Source of the DNA: Atherinomorus stipes
Taxonomy: Eukaryota > Chordata > Actinopteri > Atheriniformes > Atherinidae
DNA length: 64,000 bases
NCBI GenBank assembly: GCA_023101725.1
Contig: JALJCO010012682.1
Location: forward strand, 1,426,001-1,490,000
Direction: 5' to 3'
In this document: positions 33,555 through 44,266 of the stretch, piece after piece
Numbering within the stretch: the first letter of the stretch is position 1
Layout of the letters: each line of letters begins with the position of its first letter
Made by a program: the position numbers and the translations under genes
Notes under the pieces: generated by a model
The model's input: only the letters and a program-made list of their open reading frames with translations
What the model was told of the DNA's origin: nothing
Database searches by the model: none

Positions 33555-34562
33555 TTAAAGGCGCTATACCTGATTTTGCACATTTGCGAACCGAGAGCGA
33601 GGTGAAGAGTGTAGTTTGAACTGTAAGCCCCGCCCCTAACTGTTTCTCCCAGTGAGAAACGCTCCTACTCTCGTTTTTTTCTCTTCTCCCACTCAACATG
33701 CACGAAATAACGTGCACGTTTCATACTCGTGCACAAAGAAACTCTCCAGAGAAAACTTGCATCTTCCAGTGAAATTACTCTCTTGGTTGCAGTAAATGGC
33801 TGCGGATCAGCTAAATGACATTTTCTACCATAACCGGTAACTTACCGTAACTACAGTAATGTAAACAGATGCACAGTTATGACGAGTTATGATGTTATAG
33901 GCGACGTTACAACATGACAGCCTGATAAAGTTTCTAGCGGCCACTTCGAGAAGCAGTGATATAAAGCTTCGTCGTGTTACGTTGTAAATATCACTATGTA
34001 TTATAGGTAGACCAGCAGAGGAAGTGCCAGCACCCGAGGACGTAAATGTTACTGAGAAGAAAGTTATTGAAAAAAATACCTGTCCAGGCGGACTTTGAGT
34101 CCACATTCAGTCCGTGGCGTCCAGCTGCTCTCTACATTCAGTACAATCGAGAACACTAATTTTATTCCTTCTTTGGTCTCTCCTGTGTTTCAAGCCTCTC
34201 TCCTCCTCAGTTTTGATGCTTACAGGCTGTTTTGCTGAGGTATCGCCACTTTCCCTTTGGCAGACGCCATGCAGTTCTGTTTACAAGTGCTGCCATGCAC
34301 GCGAGAGAGGGGGGCGCTTCTGTTAAAAAACGCTGTGAGTGGCTGATAGGAAACCGAAACTTATGTAGAACGAACCGCATTGGCATGAAGAGAGCGTCAC
34401 GCCATCCTTAGAAACCTAAACTAAAAAGGCCTGGATTCATGCATATACGCAATCAAAGAGTGATTTATTTTTATGAAATTACCTCTTTTAACACACATTA
34501 TACCGTGTAGAAAGCATTTCTCTGAAAGACATTAAAATAAAATCAGGTACAGGGCCTTTTAA
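33555..34562. mobile_element. TTAA-flanked MITE, about 1.0 kb (TIR AGGCGCTATACCTGATTTT)
   Basis: Begins TTAA|AGGCGCTATACCTGATTTT (33555 on) and ends AAAATCAGGTACAGGGCCT|TTTAA (to 34562). The terminal repeats are imperfect over about 19 bp. The interior has an ATG-started short frame followed by CGGTAACTT at about 33796-33845 and no transposase. Confidence 0.7.
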
Positions 34563-37500
34563 TCAGTATAATACCGCCTCCGATGCAGCAGGGGTCGCCA
34601 CCGCTTCGTTCACCGCCATTACTCAGCTCTGAAAGCTGTTCGAAAGTCCCGCCTCTTCCCCTACGTCAGCAAGATGGTGTCCGTTTAATGCGAGTAGTGT
34701 GCTACGTTTTGCGCTTTGTTTTTGGCCGTTATTAGGGCAGCTAAATGACAGCATGAACGCACTACACACTCAAAAAGAGTGTTTGAAGTGCTTAAGTGCA
34801 TGGTTTGAGACACGGCCATGGGTTTTAAACAAACTTCTGTAGCAACACTGAAGGAGGCGAACACAACGTTGTCATTATCTGTAAGTTTATTTATTTTCTA
34901 AATTCTGTCTTATCTGATAAACGCATGTTCACTGTCTGAAGTGTCCATGATGCTAAGACCCAGTTTTTCCAAACAAGGTTTGTAACCAATTAAAAAATTA
35001 AGCAAACTTGGTCTCTGGGTAGAGCTGCATATTATAACCATATCTGGTGTGCCCCCCACCCCCCAATTGATCTGGACATGCAGTTTGATAACTGAAACAA
35101 GACAATATACTGTATAACACAACAATGTTTATCATATTCTCATGTACTTGTTTTCGTGAGAGCAAGAAATAATTTGACCGCTAGTTCTTGACATTGATGT
35201 AGCTGTTTATCTCATACGCTCTAACATAACGAAAGGAAATCAACACCCTCTGTAGAGAGGGTTGGCTCACCTCCCCCATCATTCACACTTGAGTGGGAGT
35301 GTGTGAATAACCTCACTGATTTTTAAATATATGCTGATTAAGATTCCACATTCACATGAGTTCATACAAGTTATATGTATTTCTCAACATATACTTTATG
35401 CTTGAGTTTTAGTATCATTTTCAGTGTAGTGCTTTTGACAGCACTGGATTCACTGGACGCTTTTGCTCACAGAGTCTGGCCTTCCTTTGGCTTAGATTTA
35501 CAGCTCCAGACATTGCTGGAGCTAATGGCTTGAAATCATTCAGGGCATGAGATCTGTGGTCCTTTTACCACACTAAAGATCCACTTCCATGGGATTCTGG
35601 GAAGGAAAACTCAACCAGGCTTTGTGGTAGTTTTCTTAAAATTCCATGATTTCCTTTGTGACACCAAGCTGCTCCTGACTCATGTAATGTCCTCTTTACT
35701 TCAGGAACTCATGACCTTAAAAAAAACTGCTGCAATAGCTGCATGAATTATATTATTAACTTACCTATTTAGTGGCAGCAGCACATTTTCAGTCAGAACT
35801 CTGCAGTGGCTGGGGGCTTGATTACAGCAGGAAAAACTTGATGTAAACAAACTTGTTTGTGCACACTTTTCTTGGGTCTTCTTGCAGATACACATATGTG
35901 GTAGAAAGTGTTGGAAACCTCTGAAGGGAATTGAACTGTCCCTATAAAGCTCTTGAAATTTGCTTTCAGAAAAGAAGTTTAATCTCAATAACTTAACCAA
36001 ACTTACTGTGAAAACATGCATCGTTGATAAGTGAAAACACTTGAATATTTTCGTATGAATGCTTAGACACAAACAAAGTAACTCATTGTGTGATGGCTCA
36101 GTGAGAGGTTCTGGGGTGATTGTGGCAGACACACCCCTTCTTTAACTCTTTTAAGAGGGGGACAAGCTTTTCATGGGACTAATTGGAGTGTGCAAGCCAT
36201 CACAGCTGAAGTGCTCCCGTGGGGCATCTTCTTTTTCTCTTTCCTTGCCTTCTCCCCTCCTCCAACACCAGGCTTTTATTATCTTTTGCCATATCAAGTA
36301 AACAACCTGTTAGTGTAAATTAGGGTCCAGTGAGTGATGAAGCGACACATCCAACCCTTGTGCCTCTGCTGTCTCTGTTGTCCCCTCTCTCTTTCCGTCA
36401 TACACATCCTATCCCTTTGAGCTCTTTTCTCTTTTGTGCCCCCACCCTCTTCTGAGTTGTTTGGCACGCAGGCTTTTCAAAGGCAATGGTGGTGGTGGTG
36501 ATGGTGGTGCTGTGTGTATGCATGGATGCAGGGGGCCTGAAATGAAGATTGAAGCAGACAAAAAAGCCCTGGCGCAACCTTGAGGTAGAAATTAATAATG
36601 ATAAAAATAATTACTGCCCCTCTCCACTCGCCCACCACTCCCCGACCTAGTTTCCATAATGGAGAACGATAGCCCCCAGTCGCACACTGTGTGTGTTTTA
36701 AATGTGTATTAGTATGTCTGGAAGAAGGGGCAGCAGAATGGCCATGGTGTAATGTGGATGGATGTAGGACAGGACCCACATGAAGACAAGGCTGAGGCCA
36801 TCAGGTATATTGGTGTTACAGTATTTTTGTATTATAACTGTTTTCCATCACAGCGTGTGTCATGGTTTGTCTCCGCATAACTTATATTCTTCAGTTTTGG
36901 TTGTATGTAGTACTTGGTACCTGATGCATATTTCAGTATTATCTCAACCAAAGCTCCATAAAACTGAGCAAATTTGAATCACTGATTAAAAACTCTGCAG
37001 ACTTCTGAAAGGTCCGAGAAACTTGTTACCTGTAGGCGTACTTGCCCTGCATCAGTAAGTCTTGCACACGATGGCACATGATAGTTCACCAAAGAATCTG
37101 TATCACGGATTCCCGTCGATGTGCTAGAATATTAATCCACAAGCACTTTTATAAAGTAATGATGGACACTAACATGTTTCTTTTAACTAAAATTGGTAAA
37201 TGGACTGTACTTGTGTTGCCTTTTTTAGTCATATGTTGACTACTGAAATTCTTTTACGCTACATGACACATTTATATTCATACAACACTTTTATTGTTAT
37301 TATACTAAGTGCTTTTAGCTTTCACCCACAATCATTTCCTGATAGACACATCAGGAGGCAATGGGGGTTCAGTGTCATTCCCAATGAAACTTTGGCATAT
37401 ATTTAGTCTGGGGAAGTCAGGGATTGATCCACCAGCTCTTCCATCCGAGTTACAACTCAACTGCCCATCAGCACTGATCTAACACTAATCTAATTCATTG

Positions 37501-37580
37501 TTAGCATATTGGTTGTCTCTCTGAGCTGTTCAGTGTGTTGGTTTGTTGGAAGACTATCACTTCACACCTGCTCACATTTA
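34563..37580. other. Gene-free stretch with a possible dispersed repeat
   Basis: No coding region recognised. At about 37330-37445 the text gggggttcagtgtcatt...gggattgatccaccagctc resembles a dispersed repeat common in fish genomes (consensus with 'gggttcagtgtcttgcccaa' and 'ggaatcgaacc'). It is not a tRNA gene, as no matching A-box or acceptor stem is evident. Confidence 0.4.
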
Positions 37581-37588
37581 AAGTACAG

Positions 37589-38533
37589 TAGGGATGGGCA
37601 TTTGCGAACATCTTTTTGATTGATCATTGGGAGAATCAATGATCAATTATTGATTTAATCATTAAAAAATGCATGTTGAAAATGATTACACATACCACAG
37701 GCAGACTGTTTTTAATATCCACTCAAATACATATTTATTTCAACTCCCCACTGCTCTACAGCCTCAATCATCTTCTCGGCAAGCAGGTCGGCAGTGGTGG
37801 CACGTTATGGTGAGGTAGCTCTCTGCTGTTAAAGCAGTCCAACAGTCTGTTGTTATGGCAACGCTAGCTGCTGTGGCTAACTTGTTTAGCAGCTCCTGCT
37901 TTCGCTTCTCGTGTTTCAGTGTGCCTGGTGATGATGCGCTGTGAAGGAAACTGAAAGGCTGGTTGAGTAAATTCATCAAATCTCAGAAACCTTTCCCACC
38001 AATGACACTTCTGGGCAACATATCCACTAAAATCATTTTACAGATTCCCTCCGCAATTTTCTCTGTCTGCTTAGCATCACAGTTTCTCCGGCTTCAGACC
38101 GAGGCAATGGTGGGTTGAACAGAGGCACTGTCGGATGACCGTTTTTTAAATGGTACATCATTGAAGTTGTTGCCGAGTTGTTTTTATAAAACGTGTTGCA
38201 GTATTTACAATGTCAAGTGTCATTTTCTAACGCAAAATGGTCCCACACCAGACTTCACCGTGCTTGCTTCATGTTTAGACAAGCCTTCTTTCAGCTGCTG
38301 TGACGGGGAAGACGGCAGCTCGCAGGCAGCTTTCTTTGCTGTCTTTGGGTGATATCGCCCCCCACTGGTAGGATATTTTATTACCGCCACATAGTGACAT
38401 CTATTGCATAGCTCCAAGATGTACACTACATGAATGAACTCTGTTTTATGACACCATCGGATGATCGAAAAAAAAATTACATAATCGAAAAAATTCTTAA
38501 TGATCTATTATCAATTAATTGTGCCCATCCCTA
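37589..38533 (-). mobile_element. Decayed hAT transposon with ZBED-type transposase remnants
   Basis: Ends TAGGGATGGGCA (37589) and TGCCCATCCCTA (38533) are inverted repeats. On the minus strand, broken frames show in order: a BED zinc finger (VWDHF, then CKYCN, then H...H in MMYHLKNGH) at about 38250-38120; the segment ICKMILVDMLPRS at about 38050-38000; and NKLATAASVAITTDCWTALT then AESYLTITCH at about 37900-37800, followed after an internal deletion by ADLLAEKMIEAVEQWG. These are the conserved N-terminal landmarks of hAT transposases. Stops, shifts and a missing C-terminal domain make it non-functional. The 8-bp flanks (aagtacag and atttgacg) do not match. Confidence 0.85.
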
Positions 38534-40356
38534 ATTTGACGACAGGTTTTTAGTCTCAGACTGAGATTTTACTGGGAGCGCGCTGTGACTCTGTTCAAAC
38601 TCAAAAGATTTACTAAAGACTTTCGGTTTTTAGTCTGTGACTGTGAAAATCATTTGGTGCAAGCTGAGAATAAGTTGGACTTTTCAATGGTCTTATTTTT
38701 TTAACTAGATGTAAGCATTACTGTAGTGTACAAAATGTTAAAGTGCCCCAGTTGGAACGTTTGTTGATCTCCAAAGACTCCAGTTATTATTGAGTGAACA
38801 TAGGCCCTTCAGGGGCCATGATTTCAGCAGAGGCCCACTATGACCCTTCCCTTAGATCTGTCTCTGTCTTGACCCATATGGTCTAGTTCAAATGCAGATA
38901 TTTTGTTTCAAAGCAGTGTAAGTGGTATTAATATATAGGTGAAGTGGGATCTGTAAAAATTACAAGATGAAAACTCAGAAAATAAATAAACAAATCAAAT
39001 TTCAAGTTTGCAAAGTAATCTGCCTAGTCTCATAACTGAACATAATCTGCAGTGTAAAGCACTTACACTGGCCTCAAACACCTTGCCTTTCAGTGCAGTT
39101 GGAAGGTGATTAATCTGTATCAAGTCTCACATCAGATGACTCTACAACAATCACAAATTTGTGTCAGCACCAGCTTGGCATGGCCTTAACCAGAACACAA
39201 CACAACAAGCATGCTATGGTTAGGGCTTACACATTAGGCATAGATCACATTTTCTTTACAAAACGCATACTGACCATAATGCCTCACAAGGAGACTCTGA
39301 AATGGGTCACAACAGCAAAAACATAAGAAATTAAAAAACTTTGATCAGTTGTCAGAGGAACTGACATTCATACTCTGTTCAGCTTATGTGCAGCTTATCT
39401 GCAGTACATAAAAAGAAACAAATATAGTAAATATAGCTGAAATTGTAGTTCAGCACAGCCTTCAGTAAGCAGTGTAATCCTATCACTTCATGTTGTCATA
39501 GTGACACACCACTATGACAACATGAAGCAGAGGTATACTGGACTGGTAATTGTAGCCCTTAGGCACTCAGGGTAAACAAAAAACTACAGGAAATATGAAA
39601 GGGTTTAATCGGTTTGATTTATTAGGTTTACATGTGTTTTGAAAGCTTGTTTTTAGCATGATACATTTAATGTAAATACAAAATTAAACTTTCGATTCAG
39701 TATAAGATGAGATTTGTACAGGTTTTTTGGAATTTGGACTTTTTTTTCTTTGCATCATCAAAGCTGTTATGTTAGAGCAGCGGTCAGAGTGAAATGAATG
39801 AAGTGGCTTCTACACAGAGCTTTTGTCTAAATAAGAGGGGAGTAATTAAAAATAATGAGCTGTGTGGGTTGTTGGTGTATCAGTCATGTAAACTATCCTG
39901 CTGAAAGAGTGGCCACCCACCTCATTATTTGTTATATTATCCATCCAGGGTATGAACACGTTTGTATATAAACCAAATAAAGAGGTCACACTCGTGGTAC
40001 TTCACAGTAGTCTGTTTAGTTTTCTGGGCAGAAGTCTCCATTCTTCTTGGCCAAATGTTTCTTAATCAGTACCAAAGGATTTCAGTTGTACCTTTAATAA
40101 CTTCTTAAGCCCACCTCAAGCCTAAAGACATGGAAGCTTTTGTACCCTCTGAGGCTTTTGTCTTTCTGCCTTTTAACTTCTGAAAAAAAGTGACAGTGCG
40201 TCTCAGTAAAAGGCCTTTTGCAAGAAGTGGCTTTTCACTTGACCCCAGACTTGAAAATTATTGTTTATTTTTAAAAACACAAGTTTATCTCTGAAATAAG
40301 TGTAAAAGTTTAGAGTTACTCGACTTTTTCTCATTGTGGGTTTAAGGCTACAAATA
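38534..40356. other. Gene-free stretch
   Basis: No gene seen. Contains the perfect 18-bp hairpin listed separately (39486-39527). Confidence 0.5.
39486..39527. repeat. Perfect 18-bp inverted repeat with 6-nt loop
   Basis: CTTCATGTTGTCATAGTG and its exact reverse complement are separated by ACACAC. The stem is too short for a typical microRNA precursor, and pairing does not continue outward. It may be the core of an old fold-back repeat. Confidence 0.9.
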
Positions 40357-41242
40357 TTAAAGGAATAGTTCACCCTCAGAATGATTTAACTTTATTTTCC
40401 ACTTACCCTGATGGTGAGCAAGACTCTGGACCACCCTTTTAATATGTCAAATGCAGCTGGAGATCAGGACGACTTCTCGTTTCCCCCAAATAGAGTTCAC
40501 CAGGGTCCGAGCCAAAAAGGTCCATAAAAGTCCGCAAAAAATTGTCAATATTCCTCCATACTGCTCATCCCATGTAATCCAAGTGTTCTGACTGGGTAGC
40601 GTCCAGAATTTACTCGAAACGACGTCATTAACTATATTTTTAGAGCCTAAAAATGAGTATTGTTTACTTCCGTAGTGCACGCACATGTGCGGTCACGAAA
40701 CTACGGAAGCCTAGGCGTTCAGAGTTTTACTCTGCCGATAATGCAAGCTTAGAAGAAGAAATTAACTGTTTCCATTGTGCTAAGAGCGCGAGAGCTCTAG
40801 ACGAACGGGGACAAACACAGGAGGGGTTGGATATTGATCTAAAAGAAAGAAAGAAAGAAAAAGAGAACGTGCTATTTCGTCTGCCGTGGCTTCCGTAGTT
40901 TCATGAACGTGCATCGGCGTGCTTGCTGGGCATGCAATGTAGTATTGTTTAGACTCTAAAAATATACTAATTGGCGTAGTTTCAAGTAAATTCTGGACGC
41001 TACCCACTCAGGGCACTTGGATCACATGGGAAGAGCAGTATGGAGGAATACTGACAATTTTTTGTGGACTTTTATGGACCTTTTTGGCTCGGACCCTGGT
41101 GAACTCTATTGGGGGGAAACGAGAAGTCGTCCTGATCTTTGGCTACATTTGACATATTAAAAAAGTGGTCCAGAGTCTTGCTCACCATCAGGGTAAGTGG
41201 AAAATAAAGTTAAATCATTCTGAGGGTGAACTATTCCTTTAA
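40357..41242. mobile_element. Long-TIR fold-back MITE with TTAA flanks, 878 bp
   Basis: TTAA duplicates lie at 40357-40360 and 41239-41242. The element begins AGGAATAGTTCACCCTCAG and ends CTGAGGGTGAACTATTCCT. The inverted arms extend for about 320-350 bp each with high identity (for example cagggtccgagccaaaaagg near 40502 against cctttttggctcggaccctg near 41079). Only about 200 bp of unique sequence lies in the middle. Short ORFs inside are not transposase. The 'aaaggaatagttcaccc' terminus is a familiar fish MITE end. Confidence 0.85.
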
Positions 41243-43080
41243 GGTAGTCTGTAGAGTGGAGCGCTGTCAAGGTTCCACACAAGAACTTAAGCTGTTTAAG
41301 AAATCTCACCAGTGATTTGATACATTTAGTTTAATTAAAAGTGTTTAATTAAGCCAACACAGAGCTACGGGGTAGCTGTGGACTTTGTGTGAGGAACAGC
41401 AGAAGAGGACTTTGATAACCTCAGACCTCACTCTTTGGTCTCGGCAGGCCGGTCCACCTAGCTGACCTCTGAAAGCAAATGGGGGGAGCACAAACTGTTT
41501 CTGAAAAGTTGCTTCGGTCAGTTCAAACACTGTTTTTTGATGTACTTGCTTCATGCTTGACAGATGGTCTTAAAATGGCACACACATGCACATAACATTG
41601 CAACATACTTGTTCCTGGCTCATGTTGCGTATCACTTTATTTAGCGGTAATGATGTGTTGTGCTTTGGGCAGTTCCATGAACAGAATCAGCTGTGGTCTG
41701 GTCACAGGATTATCTTTAACCTTATACTAAGAAAATAATTGCTTTCTCCCTGAGCCTCTGATGACTTAATTCCTGAGGAGTTTTGATGGCTCTGGGAGAG
41801 GATTGTTGCTTATGTTTAACACTTGCATGAAAAAGAGAGAAAAAAACTTAAGTAAAACTAAAACATATGATCTCATCTGGCATGAAATATAGTCAGCAGA
41901 GAATGAATTGAGAAAGGCTTGGAATATATTGAGAAGAGCACTTAGTTTATAGAGAAAGATTCTTGACATTAGAGGTACTGTTAAGCTTGTTTCTGCTTTT
42001 AAACGGTTGGAAAATTGCATTTTTTTTTTAGATTTTCTGTTATTTTCTTGCAAGTCTGTTACTTTTTTGGGGGGCTTTTGTGATACTTCTGAGCATTACT
42101 GACAGATTCATATAAAATATTGTCACCATAAAAATCAGAAAAATAAAGTTTCTGTTTTAACTTTCAGAGCGTTTGTCTTTTTTATCCAGGCCTTTTGGAA
42201 GTCTGGTCTGTTATGTGGATAAACGGGCTGGCTGGAGCTGGGAGTAGCAGCTGCCCTGGCAGGTGAATTATCTTGCCTCAGCCAAGTCCAAATCTTTCTT
42301 ACTACCAAGAGAGAGAAACAAGAAAGTGAGAGAGCTGCTAGATTAAACCTGTTTACATGTTTGTAAATAAGAAGCCACATGTATTTTGTGTCTGTATGTC
42401 ACGGTGTATTTGTTTGAGAGTGTGCATATGGATGCGGATGTGGGTTTGTTTGATTCAGGGTCTAGGCAGTGGAAGCATCTGTCCATGCAGGCTTGGCCAT
42501 GTGTTCCTGCTGTGGGTCAGTCAGGCTATTTGGATGTGAAGCGGCTGTGAGTATGTGTGTGCAGCTTGTTGGCTCTGGAGTTTTTATGTCTGTAATAGAC
42601 ACTTAACCACACAAACCCAGCAGGTAGCTAAAGAGAAGCACCAGAGGAGATGCTCTCAGTAATATTAACAGCAAGTTCTTTACGTTCTCCTCTTAGCTGT
42701 TATTGTTAATTCAATGTAATTGTGTTTTTTTTTCTTTTTGGCCTTGTACAGTTAGAACTGTGTAGCCACTGGGAACATTTTTTTCCTTTTTGTGATAGCA
42801 TGGAAAATCCTTTTTGTATGCACAAGGTCTGTGGCGAGAATATTAGTCGGACATGGGGTTGGGTGGGGGCAAAGTGTATCACTTACACACAGAGCAAGAG
42901 ATAGATGAGCAGAGAGCGCTGCAGATGAAAAAGGAAAGAGCTGGATGGGGATGTGTTACACAAATACTTATCTATCATGTAGTGGGCTGGAGAGAAAGCA
43001 GCCTTATGGCTAGTGTCTGCACTGAGGTGGTGGATTTATGCAGAGCAGAGTGGTGGCACACACTACTCTGTCAGGGGGAA
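41243..43080. other. Gene-free stretch upstream of reelin
   Basis: No coding region or bounded repeat recognised. It lies 0.9-2.8 kb upstream of the reelin start codon, so it may hold regulatory DNA, but no specific site can be supported from one sequence. Confidence 0.4.
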
Positions 43081-43730
43081 AAAGTTGGAGAATCTTGTGG
43101 AAAAGAATATTCTGATGGAAAACTCATGAAAAGGCAACAGAGGAGAAGAGGAAAAACAAATTTGAGCACTTCTAAAGATGAAAAGAGAGACAGTGACATA
43201 CAGGGTTGGAAAAAGGAAGATCGAAAGCGGGGAGGGGGACCAAGTGGAAGCAACACAGAGAAAGGGAAGAGGGAGTTGAAGGGAGCTTAAGAGGGAGGGA
43301 GAAAGGAGGTGTGATAGTGGGTGGGAGAGGAGGAGACAGTCTGGTGGATGGGCATAAAGACAAAGGAAAGAGAAAAGAGTGAAAGGGATCTGTCAGAGGG
43401 CTGGTTTGGGATGAAGAAACTCACAAATGCAAAGAGATAAGACAACCAACGTCTCAGGAGAGGTATACATGAGTGCAATGTGGAGAAACACAATGTTTTA
43501 GTTAAAGATAAAGACAAGAAGATAAGAAAGGGAGAGTGAGATTTAGGAAAAGGCAGAATGATAGACTGGCAGAAAAGAGGGAGGAGAAAAAAGCTGGATG
43601 AGAGAGGAGGGAGGCCGTCTTGTACAGCGTATACAGCACACGCGTGGAGCTGGTGTTAGAGCGAAAGTGAGACAGAGAGAGGAAGGGAGGGAGGGTGGGA
43701 GGAGAGAGGGAAACAGAGGGAGGGGGTGAG
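43080..43730 (+). other. Purine-rich tract immediately upstream of the reelin promoter
   Basis: The plus strand is dominated by GA-rich text such as gagagaggaagggagggagg for about 650 bp and ends at the TATA-like box. Homopurine tracts of this sort can form triplexes, but whether this one has a role is unknown. ORFs across it on both strands are composition artefacts. Confidence 0.6.
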
Positions 43731-43731
43731 G

Positions 43732-43739
43732 TATTTAAA
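43732..43739 (+). promoter_or_regulatory. reln: TATA-like box of reelin
   Basis: TATTTAAA, in the context gaggTATTTAAAcgccgg, sits at the boundary between the purine tract and GC-richer DNA. A start site 25-30 bp downstream would fall near 43765 and give a 5' UTR of about 250 nt. Assignment is by position and motif only. Confidence 0.4.
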
Positions 43740-43764
43740 CGCCGGAGCAGGACAGCTCAGGCGA

Positions 43765-44013
43765 AGCTCTGAACTCCCCGAGAGTGGAGGTAGGACAGGG
43801 AGAGGAAGCAGAGGAACAGTTTTCCTGACAGCAAAGCCCACACACTCACACACTACAAACGTACACACTCTCACGCACCCACTTTTGGACTTGGACTCAT
43901 CTGTGGACCCCCCAACCTGTCCTCTGGAGCTCTACCTGTGCCTTCCTCGCTCCCACTCATCACTCTCTTCACCTTTACCTCCACTCCCTCAGACCCCCGC
44001 TTGGTGAGGGCAG
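43765..44013 (+). other. reln: Presumed reelin 5' UTR
   Basis: Sequence between the TATA-like box and the ATG, with several short CACACTC runs. The mammalian RELN 5' UTR carries a GGC/CGG trinucleotide repeat just before the ATG; no such repeat is present here. The start site is inferred, not observed. Confidence 0.4.
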
Positions 44014-44266
44014 ATGGCCATGGCGTGGGCTTCTCTCGGGGGTGTTTTTGGCTATGCCCTGCTTTCCCTAGTCCTGGGGAGTAGCAATGTGGATTTCGGG
44101 GCGTCCCCCGCAAGCTTCTACCCCCGTTTCAACCCCTTCTTCTTCCTGTGCACCCACCATGGGGAGCTGGAGGGAACTGGGGTGGCAGAAGGTGGGGGAG
44201 AGGTGTTACTCACCCTCCAGATTACAGGCAACCCCATCACCTACACCCCTGGACAGGAGTATCAAG
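44014..44266 (+). CDS. reln: Reelin, first coding exon
   Basis: Encodes the first 84 residues (plus one base of codon 85) of reelin, a large secreted extracellular-matrix glycoprotein that binds VLDLR and ApoER2 and directs neuronal positioning. Residues 1-22 form a signal peptide with a hydrophobic core ([13 protein letters not shown]). Residues 35-54 match the reelin N-terminus ([20 protein letters not shown]), followed by [13 protein letters not shown] and PGQEYQ, the opening of the F-spondin-like N-terminal region. The exon ends caag|gtgagc, a phase-1 donor at the same place as in mammalian reelin, where the next codon is valine. Two in-frame ATGs lie at 44014 and 44020; the second has the better context (GCCATGG). 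Compared with mammals there are a few extra residues between the signal core and FYPRF and two to three extra glycine/alanine-type residues before GEVLL. Downstream exons are outside the window. Confidence 0.95.

Noticed and set aside
37330..37445. tRNA-like 'gggattgatccaccagctc' segment
   Set aside because: No matching A-box, anticodon stem or acceptor stem; it resembles a common dispersed fish repeat instead.
42853..43517. Overlapping ORFs in the tract upstream of reelin (up to 145 codons)
   Set aside because: Homopurine composition removes stops on both strands; the peptides are charged or serine/proline-rich low complexity.
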